From Candidatus Nanosynbacter sp. HMT-352 (lineage in GTDB: Bacteria > Patescibacteriota > Saccharimonadia > Saccharimonadales > Saccharimonadaceae), in the NCBI RefSeq assembly GCF_022819345.1, contig NZ_CP089288.1, positions 496,001-560,000 on the forward strand: a stretch of 64,000 nucleotides of DNA, read 5' to 3'. The notes under the pieces were generated by a model that saw only the letters and a list, made by a program, of their open reading frames with translations, did not search any database and was not told where the DNA came from. How positions within the stretch are numbered: position 1 is the first letter of the stretch; every line of letters begins with the position of its first letter. Below, one piece after another: positions 46,482 to 54,732 of the stretch. The position numbers were made by a program, and so were the translations under genes.

Positions 46482-47942
46482 CTATTTGCGGTCGGATGTG
46501 TAGATATAGAAGCGATCGCCGTCTTTATGGTCATTGACAATTACTGACGACAAGTGCCCAGAGTAAGTCTGCGGAATTTGAGACTTTACGCTGTGGCTAA
46601 CATATAAAGTCTGTCCGACATTCGCTGGCGCTGTGTAGATAATTGATATCTGGTGATAGTTGTGTTTTTTAAGCGCTTCGTAAATCGGTGATTCTTCTTT
46701 ACTGACCAATAACGAGAATGAATCAGTTGGTGCGGTATTTTTACGGAGCAAAGATAAATCTTTATTAAAGCGTGAAACTGCTTCTGGGAAATAACGATAA
46801 CCGTCAATATAGCGGAAGCTACCACCCACCACCATAACGATAATTAACATTGATATAAGAACCAGTCCTGTGCCGCGAGCGTATGGATTGCGCGGGAAAA
46901 GGCCGTACCACATATTCATTAGGGATTCCAATCCGACCGCCAAGAGAATAAATAGCGGGATGATGATTATCGGGGTGAGACTTGGCTGGAAGATGAGTAG
47001 CGCCAATGCTAAGATTAGCCACGACCAAATCATAAACGAGCGGGCGCTGGAGATTTTTTGGAAGCTGCGGAATAGCCCTAGTCCGATCAGCACCATTGCG
47101 TTGACGTCCATAATTGGCGTGATTTGGTTTCCTACGACTGATGGGAAAATGCGAATGTATGTGTAATATAAAGTCCTGAGGTTTGCGATGATGTCAAAAC
47201 TTAGGCCGTTGATGCCGATGAGGTTGTAAAATAGCGCGTGGGATTTATAGCAAAGAAAACCAATCGCACAACCAATTGTGAATAAAATAGCGGACGGCAC
47301 AATCCAAGATTTACGATGTTTTCTGGAGATGAGGAAATAGCGTGGGTGCGGATGCAGGAGGGCGATGATCAGAAGTCCCAGATTGATATACCAAAAATAC
47401 GGAGTGAAGAGACTGAGTGCCGTGGTGATTGCTAAGCTGATTCGCCAAATGGAAGCGTTCTGGGCTTTTTGGAGAATCAATGTGGCAAAAAGTAAAGTTA
47501 GCGCGGTGTAGAAAATATATAAAATGCCAACAGTTGCGCTTTGACCGATGAATAAAAATTGACCAGTCGTTGCCATGATTAATAGCGATAGAATTGTTGT
47601 GGACGGCTTAAACCAGCGCTTTAAGAGGAAGAAAATAGCGACGGAGCTGGCGATTGAAAGGATTACGGCGGGCGCTTTAATTGTTAATAAACCGACGCCA
47701 AACAGTTTGAAGAATAGCAATTGAAGAAGGTGAAATGGCAGATTTGTGACGGCGATTCCCTCGACGCTAAAATTCAAGTGATTTGTCGTATTGACCATGT
47801 CGATTTCTGCTTGCGACAAACCTCCCGGCACGTGCAACGCGGAAATTATAATAGCTCCTATGTATAGCAGCGCCAGCAGCGTATAGCCGAAAACGTAGCG
47901 CCATCGGTAAAGGAATATATCGGTAACTTTTTGCTTTTTCAT
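46482..47942 (-). CDS. Polytopic membrane protein, PMT/ArnT-like glycosyltransferase fold
   Basis: A 486-residue protein with about 11 membrane helices, a first long loop with an acidic residue (LSQAEIDMVNTTN) and a soluble C-terminal domain (about 400-486). The topology suggests a GT-C type lipid-linked sugar transferase. The usual DE pair is not strictly present, so the call rests on topology. TATAAT is 8 bases before the ATG; no SD. Confidence 0.6.
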   Translation of the reverse strand: MKKQKVTDIFLYRWRYVFGYTLLALLYIGAIIISALHVPGGLSQAEIDMVNTTNHLNFSVEGIAVTNLPFHLLQLLFFKLFGVGLLTIKAPAVILSIASSVAIFFLLKRWFKPSTTILSLLIMATTGQFLFIGQSATVGILYIFYTALTLLFATLILQKAQNASIWRISLAITTALSLFTPYFWYINLGLLIIALLHPHPRYFLISRKHRKSWIVPSAILFTIGCAIGFLCYKSHALFYNLIGINGLSFDIIANLRTLYYTYIRIFPSVVGNQITPIMDVNAMVLIGLGLFRSFQKISSARSFMIWSWLILALALLIFQPSLTPIIIIPLFILLAVGLESLMNMWYGLFPRNPYARGTGLVLISMLIIVMVVGGSFRYIDGYRYFPEAVSRFNKDLSLLRKNTAPTDSFSLLVSKEESPIYEALKKHNYHQISIIYTAPANVGQTLYVSHSVKSQIPQTYSGHLSSVIVNDHKDGDRFYIYTSDRK

Positions 47943-47963
47943 TGGTATGATTATAACACAATT

Positions 47964-49316
47964 CTATTCATGCTTGCGATCCAGACTCATAAAGCGTAGG
48001 CGCTCTGGGTGGAAGTACAATTGAACTTTACCGACCGGACCATTACGGTGCTTAGCTATAATGAGGTCAGTAATATTCTGGACTTCCGGGTTGTCAGGTT
48101 CGTAATATCCAGGGCGATAAATAAAGCTCACGATGTCGGCGTCCTGCTCAATGGAACCGGATTCACGCAGGTCGGCTAGTTGCGGAATTGGCGGCGTGCG
48201 CGATTCGACAGAACGGCTCAGCTGACTTAGGGCAATTAGCGGCACATTCAGCTCGCGAGCAATAAGCTTCAGTCCGCGTGAAATTTCCGAAACTTCCTGA
48301 ACGCGGTTTCCGTTGTGGTTTCCGTTGGCCTGCATAAGCTGCAAATAGTCGACGATGATTAGTCCCAATTGGTTCTCATGAGCAATTCGGCGCGCTTTAG
48401 TTCGCATTTCCAAAACTGATAATCCCGGCGTGTCATCGATGTAAATTGGCGCCTCAGCCATTTCTCCCATAGCCTCAGACAATTTTGCAAAATCTTCATC
48501 GCTCAAGTTTCCGGTACGAATATTCCAGCTATCAACTCCCGACGCATCCGCCAACATACGGTCGACCAGCTGTTCCTTGCTCATCTCTAGGCTGAAAAAT
48601 AGGACAGGATTTTTCTCAATCGTCGCCACGTTATAAGCCAAATTTGTTACTAGCGTCGTCTTACCCATGGCTGGGCGCGCCGCCAGAATGATCAAGTCTG
48701 ATTTTTGCAAACCAGCGGTCATATTGTCCAGATCACGATAGCCAGTACGAACTCCCCTGAGAGAGCCTTTATTTTTACTGAGCTCTTCAATTCGATCAAA
48801 GCTATCCGTCAGAATGCTTTCCAGACTGACCAAATCTTGCTTGGTTGATTGGTCTGATACGCTGAAAAGTTCAGCTTCGGCCTTCTCTAATAATTCCTGT
48901 GTGGTCGTCGATTCGTCATAGCCAAGTTCTGAAATATCGCCACTCGCTTTTATCAGACGCCTGCGAACCGCTGCCTGCGCAATCATTTCCGCGTAAGCCG
49001 ATGCGTGCGCTGCCGTTGGGACGTAGTTTGTTAGCTCTGTCAGGTATGCCGAGCCGCCAACTAATTCCAGCTCGTCCTTTCGCTTCAATTCGTCAGTTAA
49101 GGTCAATAGATCGACAGGCTTATGTTTTTCAAATAGCCGCATCATTCCGGCAAAAATCAATCCGTGATTCTTGTCGTAAAAATCGCTAGGGTGAGTAATC
49201 TCTGCGGCGTCCGCCAAAACTTCCTCGTCAATTAAAACCGCCCCAAGCAAACTCTTTTCCGCGTCCAAATTTTGTGGCGGTATCTTCCCTTTTACTTCTT
49301 CACTTTTATCTGCCAT
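47964..49316 (-). CDS. dnaB: Replicative DNA helicase DnaB
   Basis: A 450-aa hexameric helicase: N-terminal DnaG-interacting domain (PPQNLDAEKSLLGAVLID) and RecA-type core with AARPAMGKTTLVTNLA (Walker A), SLEMSKEQLVDRML and LIIVDYLQLM (Walker B), then QLSRSVESR. No intein. Its ATG overlaps the dnaX stop by one base (TAATG), so it is coupled to dnaX. Confidence 0.96.
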   Translation of the reverse strand: MADKSEEVKGKIPPQNLDAEKSLLGAVLIDEEVLADAAEITHPSDFYDKNHGLIFAGMMRLFEKHKPVDLLTLTDELKRKDELELVGGSAYLTELTNYVPTAAHASAYAEMIAQAAVRRRLIKASGDISELGYDESTTTQELLEKAEAELFSVSDQSTKQDLVSLESILTDSFDRIEELSKNKGSLRGVRTGYRDLDNMTAGLQKSDLIILAARPAMGKTTLVTNLAYNVATIEKNPVLFFSLEMSKEQLVDRMLADASGVDSWNIRTGNLSDEDFAKLSEAMGEMAEAPIYIDDTPGLSVLEMRTKARRIAHENQLGLIIVDYLQLMQANGNHNGNRVQEVSEISRGLKLIARELNVPLIALSQLSRSVESRTPPIPQLADLRESGSIEQDADIVSFIYRPGYYEPDNPEVQNITDLIIAKHRNGPVGKVQLYFHPERLRFMSLDRKHE

Positions 49317-50764
49317 TAAATATCCTCCAGCTTAACTTCTTCGCCGCCACCCATTAATTCTGCAATTTCCGCCAATTTTTCGTCCTCTGGCGGTTTCTTC
49401 TCTCCAATTATATCAATTTCCAAATCCATCGCGGTTTCTTCTGAGATAATTTCTGAGATCAATGGTTTGTTTTTTGCGTCGTCCAGTTTTTTCTTATAAA
49501 ACGCGGAACCTGCGTAAATTGTCAATTTTTCACCGTCAAACGACCACTGGCTTTTCTGTAATAATGACGCCAGTCCGAGGGATTTTTCCTTCGCTCTTTC
49601 AATGACTTTTTCCCAATTTAGCTCTAGTGGCGCGTCGGTTTTCTTTGGTTTTGCGGCGGGTTTTTTTGCTGGCTCGGCTGGTTTTTCTTCTTTTTTAATC
49701 GGCTTTTCGGTCGGTTTTGCTGGCTCTGCGGGCTTAATTGGTGTTGGTTTTGCGGCAGGTTTTTGGGATGCAGCTTGAGTTGTATTTTTCTTTGTCGTGA
49801 TTGGCTTTTCTGCCGGCTGAGAATTGCTATTCATAAATATCGTCAATAGTTTCAAGTCTGGATGCGGGTGCCGATCAACCTCGATCAATTGCTGAACTAG
49901 CCCAACAAGGTTTGGATTTTTTCGTAACCTATTGCGAGCAATCGACAATAATTGATGCGACACAACAACTGAATTTGCGCCACTATTTTCTAATTCCTGG
50001 AAGATGTTTAAGACTTTTTCGTTATCGTCGGATGGATATGAATCCAACAAATTGCCGAGCATCGTCGCGTCGCTCAGTCCCAAATATTCGGTAACCATAT
50101 TCGCCGTCAGCGGCTGGTCTGGAGTTGCTAAAATCGACAATTGGTCAAGCGTGCTAATGCCGTCACGGAATCCGCCGCGGGAACGTTCAGCAATTAACTT
50201 GGCAGCATCCTCTTCGATTGCAAATCCTTCTTTTTTCGCTATATTCATTAACTGGCGCGTCATAATTTCCGTCGGAATTGGGCGGAAGAAAAATTGCTGA
50301 ACACGGCTAAGAATGGTAGCTGGAAGTTTGTCGGCGTCGGTTGTAGCTAAGATAAACACCACATGCTCTGGCGGTTCTTCCAGGGTTTTTAATAGCGCGT
50401 TAAATGCTGATTTTGACAGCATATGAACTTCGTCGATGATATAAACTTTTTTCGGCGCAGAAACAGGCGCGACTTGGGCCTTTTCTCTTAAGGCTCGAAT
50501 GTCGTCGACGCCGTTATTACTGGCTGCGTCAATTTCAATAATATCCAAGTTTGAAGCGTCGTCATCATATGGCAAGTGGTTAATTTCGTGCGCCAGAATT
50601 CGCGCCACTGATGTTTTTCCCACGCCACGTGGTCCAGTCAATAAGTACGCATGAGCAATTTTTCTCTGCTCTAACGCTCGACGTAAAATACTAGTCACGT
50701 GATCTTGACCTAAAACTTCATCCAAACTGCGACTGCGATATTTACGATATAGCGCCTGACTCAT
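49316..50764 (-). CDS. dnaX: DNA polymerase III gamma/tau, without zinc-finger cysteines
   Basis: Clamp-loader ATPase of 482 aa: LTGPRGVGKTSVARILA (Walker A), VYIIDEVHMLSKSAFNALLKTLEEPP (Walker B and sensor) and FILATTDADKLP. In other bacteria a four-Cys zinc module lies between Walker A and EIDAASNNGVDDIR; here that gap is the short HEINHLPYDDDASNLDII with no Cys. A Lys/Pro/Ala linker (about 325-385) separates the AAA part from the C-terminal domain. SD present (GAGGGGATGAG). Confidence 0.94.
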   Translation of the reverse strand: MSQALYRKYRSRSLDEVLGQDHVTSILRRALEQRKIAHAYLLTGPRGVGKTSVARILAHEINHLPYDDDASNLDIIEIDAASNNGVDDIRALREKAQVAPVSAPKKVYIIDEVHMLSKSAFNALLKTLEEPPEHVVFILATTDADKLPATILSRVQQFFFRPIPTEIMTRQLMNIAKKEGFAIEEDAAKLIAERSRGGFRDGISTLDQLSILATPDQPLTANMVTEYLGLSDATMLGNLLDSYPSDDNEKVLNIFQELENSGANSVVVSHQLLSIARNRLRKNPNLVGLVQQLIEVDRHPHPDLKLLTIFMNSNSQPAEKPITTKKNTTQAASQKPAAKPTPIKPAEPAKPTEKPIKKEEKPAEPAKKPAAKPKKTDAPLELNWEKVIERAKEKSLGLASLLQKSQWSFDGEKLTIYAGSAFYKKKLDDAKNKPLISEIISEETAMDLEIDIIGEKKPPEDEKLAEIAELMGGGEEVKLEDI

Positions 50765-50817
50765 CCCCTCATGCTCCTCATGAGATAATTATAGCAAACT
50801 ATACCTTGAGACAGAAG

Positions 50818-51039
50818 TTAACAAATGTGATTTCCGATTATTCGAGATCGCATAAATACGATTATTATTGTAATAATGGCAGTAATTATACAAGTTAATA
50901 GCAGAGCCTTAGACTTCTTGCCAATTTTTTCTCTCTTAAGGATAAATATTGATGTAATTAGAGTCACCACTCCCAAGATGTATGGCAAGTATCGTGCCAG
51001 TACTATTGAAGTATTGAATAATATTGTAGTTAAGCTCAT
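50818..51039 (-). CDS. Small two-TM membrane protein
   Basis: A 73-residue protein with two hydrophobic helices (about 7-29 and 42-64) joined by a basic turn (KREKIGKKSK). AAGGAGG lies 7 bases before the ATG. It follows the DUF2690 gene on the same strand, separated by a perfect hairpin, so the two may share a transcript. It superficially resembles pilin/VirB2-type small proteins, without firm support. Confidence 0.6.
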   Translation of the reverse strand: MSLTTILFNTSIVLARYLPYILGVVTLITSIFILKREKIGKKSKALLLTCIITAIITIIIVFMRSRIIGNHIC

Positions 51040-51064
51040 TGGTAGCCTCCTTTGCTGTGTTTTA

Positions 51065-51098
51065 CCCTCGCTCTCTATGTTTGCATAGAGAGCGAGGG
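51065..51098. repeat. Perfect 15-bp hairpin between two small genes
   Basis: CCCTCGCTCTCTATG and its exact reverse complement around a TTTG loop. No T-tract follows on either strand, so it is not a standard terminator; an RNA-stabilising or processing hairpin between the genes at 51106 and 50818 is likely. Confidence 0.7.
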
Positions 51099-51105
51099 AC
51101 TGGTC

Positions 51106-51561
51106 TCACGACCATGGTGTTGAATATGTGAAGTTGTTCTGGTTCACGAACACTGCACGCACTTTATGTGCCGGCGAGTAGATCATCGGCGTATAGTGTA
51201 CAGTGGCGACTGGTGCGCATGTTGTATCGAAGAATATCTGTTGTGTGTATCCAGTATCCTGGACGGCTTTCAGATATCCGTTACTAGCGCACTTGATCCA
51301 GCCTGGGCTATACATGACAATGCGAGCCCAGTTTGTCTTGCAGGTTGGCGACCACCTAATCTGCAAGGAGAATTCCTTGTTGTTGTAGACTTGGGTGGTG
51401 ACGGCATCGGCGCTGCAGCCCGTTGCGTCTGCGTCCTGTCCCGAGCACCAGTCTCCGTAGCACCCGACGGCATGAGCGGCGGGTGGGGTGGCTAGCGTCA
51501 TCGCTGAGAACACGAGAGAAATGATGGCAATAAATGCCGCCAATCGCTTCTTGCTGTTCAT
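51106..51561 (-). CDS. Secreted DUF2690-like protein
   Basis: About 151 residues from ATG 51561, chosen for its spacing to AGAGGAG (the ATG three bases earlier is also possible). Signal peptide about 1-31 (ending AAHAVG), then a mature domain with GCYGDWCSGQDADATGCSADAV and three more Cys, typical of DUF2690, a domain common in actinomycetes. GC is clearly higher than surrounding genes. The protein is presumably released or surface-held, as no anchor is seen. Function of the domain is unknown. Confidence 0.8.
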   Translation of the reverse strand: MNSKKRLAAFIAIISLVFSAMTLATPPAAHAVGCYGDWCSGQDADATGCSADAVTTQVYNNKEFSLQIRWSPTCKTNWARIVMYSPGWIKCASNGYLKAVQDTGYTQQIFFDTTCAPVATVHYTPMIYSPAHKVRAVFVNQNNFTYSTPWS

Positions 51562-51586
51562 CATCAACTCCTCTGATTGTGAAACG

Positions 51587-51644
51587 TACACCGAGATTAT
51601 TCTCGGATGAGTGGAATTATACTTCTGTTCTATCAAAAAGTCAA
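51587..51644 (-). promoter_or_regulatory. Promoter and leader hairpin of the DUF2690 gene
   Basis: Minus strand: TTGACT (51639-51644), 17-base spacer, TATAAT (51616-51621); the leader contains the hairpin CCGAGAATAATCTCGG (51587-51602). Confidence 0.75.
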
Positions 51645-51704
51645 CCCCTGCTCTTCTAAAATAAAAGTAATAATGTTAACAAAAGCCTCGCGGTTAAATT
51701 ACTC

Positions 51705-52580
51705 TTAAAACAACGCCAGCTGCGTGCTGGGTATTTCTATGTCAATGACGCCGTCAACTTTTTGCGCCCGATAGCCAATGAGCTTTTTGATGTTGTAAGC
51801 CAGCAGCTGACCGTCGTAATCAGTGATGACAATTGAGCCGATGACGCTACGTACATGTCCGACTAGTTGACTATAATCCTTCATTAAAACGACACGTGAC
51901 AAATCAACACCAGTGGTTTGAAAATAATCTTCGCAAGGAATTAGCTCGGATTTCGGAAACGACACACCAATTTTTTGCTCAATTTCAAGTAATTTTTGTC
52001 GCAATTCCCTTTCGCCAACTGCACGGTCAAAAGGTTGTTTTATCAATTCCAGCTTTTTGTAAACTGGCAGAGTTTCAGTTATTCCGTCCAGCTTGGAAAT
52101 TTTCGCCTCATATTGTCTGGCGATCAATGCCGAAGAAAATGTTTCTAATTTTACGGCTAATCGCGCTCCTTGCTCTAATAATCTTCGAATTCCGCGCTCT
52201 TCTTGCGAGATTCCAACTTTTATGACGTTCGGCGCGAAGTACGCCAAGTAAACAAAGTGCGGATTTTGATTGATTTTTTCTTGTTGGGCGGAAACCGAAT
52301 TGGCGTTATAAAATGCTGGATTAAAGCCAGTTTTGTCGCGGCATTTTAGGCAATTTTCATATTTTTCATCAACCGTGGCGTGGTCTGGGCAGATTTGGCT
52401 ACAGCGATTCTCAAAATCCACCCAACCCGTGCAATATTTAACGGAAAAATCAAACTTAAGAGACAAATCTTGTTCGAACAATTCATGGCGCTCAATTTTA
52501 TCACCAACTTGACATTCAATAAAAGGCTTATTGTCGGCGTTAAAACTGGCGTAACTGAGCAGAAATTCGCTCGGTAGCAT
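51705..52580 (-). CDS. DUF2797 protein (zinc-ribbon plus GIY-YIG-like)
   Basis: About 291 residues from ATG 52580 (MLPSEFLLSY), directly behind the stop of the gene upstream; the longer frame to 52613 overlaps that gene. Cys/His ligands (CTGWVDFENRCSQICPDH and CLKCRDKTGF, about 55-100) suggest a zinc ribbon. A GIY-YIG-like segment follows (VYLAYFAPNVIKVGISQEERGIRRLLEQG), the hallmark of DUF2797. Nucleic-acid binding or cleavage is possible; no established function. Confidence 0.8.
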   Translation of the reverse strand: MLPSEFLLSYASFNADNKPFIECQVGDKIERHELFEQDLSLKFDFSVKYCTGWVDFENRCSQICPDHATVDEKYENCLKCRDKTGFNPAFYNANSVSAQQEKINQNPHFVYLAYFAPNVIKVGISQEERGIRRLLEQGARLAVKLETFSSALIARQYEAKISKLDGITETLPVYKKLELIKQPFDRAVGERELRQKLLEIEQKIGVSFPKSELIPCEDYFQTTGVDLSRVVLMKDYSQLVGHVRSVIGSIVITDYDGQLLAYNIKKLIGYRAQKVDGVIDIEIPSTQLALF

Positions 52581-52585
52581 AATAT

Positions 52586-53101
52586 TTACAATGCAGCTTC
52601 GACTGCAGCCCAAGTTGCGTCAGGATTGTCTTCGGGGATGATGATTGTAACTTGGTCGCCGACGTTAATTCGGAAGTAAGTTACGCTAGCAAGCAAAATA
52701 CGATATTCGCGGCCGGAAGCCTCGACGTAGTAAATTCCGTCGTGCTGGACGAGTGTTCCGATAACTTGCTTTCGTGGTACAGGACCGATTTGCTTATAGA
52801 TAAAGCTGCCGTCTTCAGCGATTGTCAATTTCATCAGGTCACCTTCAACCAGCTTCGACTTTGAAGCGTAGTTGGCTGGGATTGGGTAATTTTTGCCGTC
52901 TGGGCTAAGCATCATCTGGCCGTCAAATACGCCTTCGATAATCTTTCCTGTTACATCATCTGACGAATTTTTTGGCGTGACAACTTGACCGTCGTCGCCA
53001 ATAATACTAATCAATAATTCTTTTGCGGCAGCTAAATTGGTTTCCGCCTCTTGAATAAGTGTCCTCAGACGCTTAATTTGCTTTTCTGGTAATTCAGACA
53101 T
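52586..53101 (-). CDS. Conserved hypothetical protein with N-terminal coiled coil
   Basis: A 171-residue protein: coiled coil (about 4-32, LPEKQIKRLRTLIQEAE) followed by a beta-rich region with repeated short strands (GKIIEGVFDGQMMLSPDGKNYPIPANY, YYVEASGREYRI) that could form an OB or barrel fold. Its place near rplL-rplJ suggests a translation-linked or nucleic-acid-binding role, but no family was recognised. AAAGGAATT precedes the ATG as a weak SD. Confidence 0.7.
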   Translation of the reverse strand: MSELPEKQIKRLRTLIQEAETNLAAAKELLISIIGDDGQVVTPKNSSDDVTGKIIEGVFDGQMMLSPDGKNYPIPANYASKSKLVEGDLMKLTIAEDGSFIYKQIGPVPRKQVIGTLVQHDGIYYVEASGREYRILLASVTYFRINVGDQVTIIIPEDNPDATWAAVEAAL

Positions 53102-53291
53102 GGTTCTCGCAATTCCTTTGTCTATTTTTTATAATACTTAACTAATATATAGCATATCCTTACATTTATATCAAGTCGCGTTATCTATTTTTATCCGATT
53201 TTCCACAGCGCTATAAGATATGAATAAAAAAGTGTTGCAAATTTTACTCTTGAAATCGACGTGTGGTTCGTGATATTAAGATTGGCGACAT

Positions 53292-53321
53292 AAAAATCAC
53301 CGCCCAGAGCGGACGGTGATT
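53292..53321 (-). terminator. Terminator of rplJ-rplL
   Basis: Stem AATCACCG/CGGTGATT with an 11-base loop, then TTTATG on the minus strand. Confidence 0.8.
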
Positions 53322-53351
53322 AAACGAAACAAATTGGCGTTATATAACAAA

Positions 53352-53729
53352 TTATGAAAGCTCGACAGTAGCGCCAGCGTCTTCCAAAGTTTTCTTTGCA
53401 GCTTCAGCTTCGTCCTTAGAAACTTTTTCCTTGACTGGTGCTGGAGCGCCGTCAACGATAGCTTTTGCTTCACCTAGACCTAGGCCAGTGATTTCCTTAA
53501 CAGCCTTGATGACTGCAACCTTCTGAGAACCAGCGTCTTTCAAAGTAACTGTGAACTCAGTTTTTTCGTCAGCAGCAGCGGCGTCACCACCAGCAGCTGG
53601 ACCAGCAACAGCGACAGCTGCAGCAGCTGGCTCGATGCCGTATTCTTCTTTAAGATGATTTTTCAATTCGTTAACTTCTAGAACTGTCAACTTTACAAGT
53701 TCTTCAGCCAATTTCTTAATATCAGCCAT
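53352..53729 (-). CDS. rplL: Ribosomal protein L7/L12
   Basis: A 125-aa stalk protein: N-terminal dimerisation helices ([25 protein letters not shown]), Ala/Gly hinge ([19 protein letters not shown]) and C-terminal factor-binding domain ([41 protein letters not shown]). SD AAGGAG present. Follows rplJ. Confidence 0.98.
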   Translation of the reverse strand: MADIKKLAEELVKLTVLEVNELKNHLKEEYGIEPAAAAVAVAGPAAGGDAAAADEKTEFTVTLKDAGSQKVAVIKAVKEITGLGLGEAKAIVDGAPAPVKEKVSKDEAEAAKKTLEDAGATVELS

Positions 53730-53794
53730 TGATATTCTCCTTTATTATTATATTGTTGCGATGAATGCAACGTTACTAGTGTTGATTGCTAAAC

Positions 53795-54319
53795 TTAAGC
53801 AGCAGCTTTGGCTTCGATGCCGTCCAAAAGTCCGTGCAAATTGCCGCCAAGCGCGTTGACCGTGTCGTGTACTGGTGATAGCAATTGTGATACCACTTGA
53901 GCAACGAGTTGGTCTTTGCTTGGTAGACCCGCCAATGCTTTAACGTCAGCTTCGCTAATTGCCAAGCCTTCGCCTGAGAAGCCACCTGCAAGTTGTAATG
54001 CTGGATGTGTTTTTGCAAACGTGTCCAATACCTTTGCTGGCATAACTTCATCTTCGCTACTTACGGCGTAAACCAATTGACCAACCAATAAGCTGGTGTC
54101 GGTTTCTTTGTAAGTGTCGATTTCCTGAAGAGCTACGCGTACCAGTCGGTTTTTAACAACCTTGATGGTAACGCCCGCTTCGCGAGCTGCCTTGCGTAGT
54201 TCTTGTAGGTCGGCAACGGTAAGGGTTTGATATCGAGCAAAAGCCGTACCCTTAGCGTCTTTTAATAGCTCTGTCAGTTCAGCAACCAAAGTTTGTTTTT
54301 TATCGCGTGAAATTGCCAT
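53795..54319 (-). CDS. rplJ: Ribosomal protein L10
   Basis: A 174-aa stalk base protein: start MAISRDKKQTLVAELTELLKDAKG, VADLQELRKAAREAGVTIKVVKNRLVRVAL in the RNA-binding domain, and a C-terminal helix for L7/L12 dimers. SD AAAGGA. Preceded by a long structured leader. Confidence 0.97.
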   Translation of the reverse strand: MAISRDKKQTLVAELTELLKDAKGTAFARYQTLTVADLQELRKAAREAGVTIKVVKNRLVRVALQEIDTYKETDTSLLVGQLVYAVSSEDEVMPAKVLDTFAKTHPALQLAGGFSGEGLAISEADVKALAGLPSKDQLVAQVVSQLLSPVHDTVNALGGNLHGLLDGIEAKAAA

Positions 54320-54380
54320 AAAAATCCTTTCTTTGATTGAGTTAATTTGTTATGTGCCAATTTGTTAACGTGCGGTAATG

Positions 54381-54498
54381 GAGAATCAAAAAACGTCTTT
54401 GATTCTCGCACTACCAAAGACGTCAAATAAAACTGTTAGTTTCATCCCTCGGTGGCATTTTTACACTTGTTTTACGTCAAGTCGCCACTGTCTTTGGT
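54381..54498 (-). promoter_or_regulatory. L10 leader with attenuator
   Basis: The minus-strand leader contains GCCACCGAGG, like the L10-binding leader of other bacteria. ACGTCTTTG (54415-54423) pairs with CAAAGACGT (54393-54401) and a run of T follows, a terminator upstream of rplJ. Two alternatives compete: ACCAAAGAC (54490-54498) with GTCTTTGGT (54413-54421), and GAGAATC (54401-54407) with GATTCTC (54381-54387). This suggests autogenous attenuation by L10/L12. Confidence 0.7.
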
Positions 54499-54620
54499 AA
54501 TGTTCCTTAGAATTGTAGCAGAAATGACAACGAAAAACAAGAGTTATGGCAATTATTTTCCAGCCGATTATTTTACAATAATAACGTGATAAAATCAATA
54601 GGCTTCTATGTCTAGCCAAA

Positions 54621-54721
54621 GAGAAAACCCGCTCCGTAGAGCGGGTGTGGTGTGTGAAACCTCCTTCTGTATCTGAGTTCTCCGCTGAGGGGTGCTAGTC
54701 GATTAAACTAACACCCCTCAA
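54621..54721 (-). terminator. Two hairpins behind the LAITG gene
   Basis: TGAGGGGTG/CACCCCTCA (54684-54721) and ACCCGCTC/GAGCGGGT (54627-54646). The second is followed by TTTCTC on the minus strand. They separate the surface-protein gene from rplJ. Confidence 0.65.
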
Positions 54722-54732
54722 CGAGATGTTGG

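Noticed and set aside
49670-49700. A dnaX-type frameshift site at the A-run in the Lys/Pro linker
   Set aside because: The six A and a G are not in the A AAA AAG phase of the reading frame, and no stimulatory SD or hairpin is evident.
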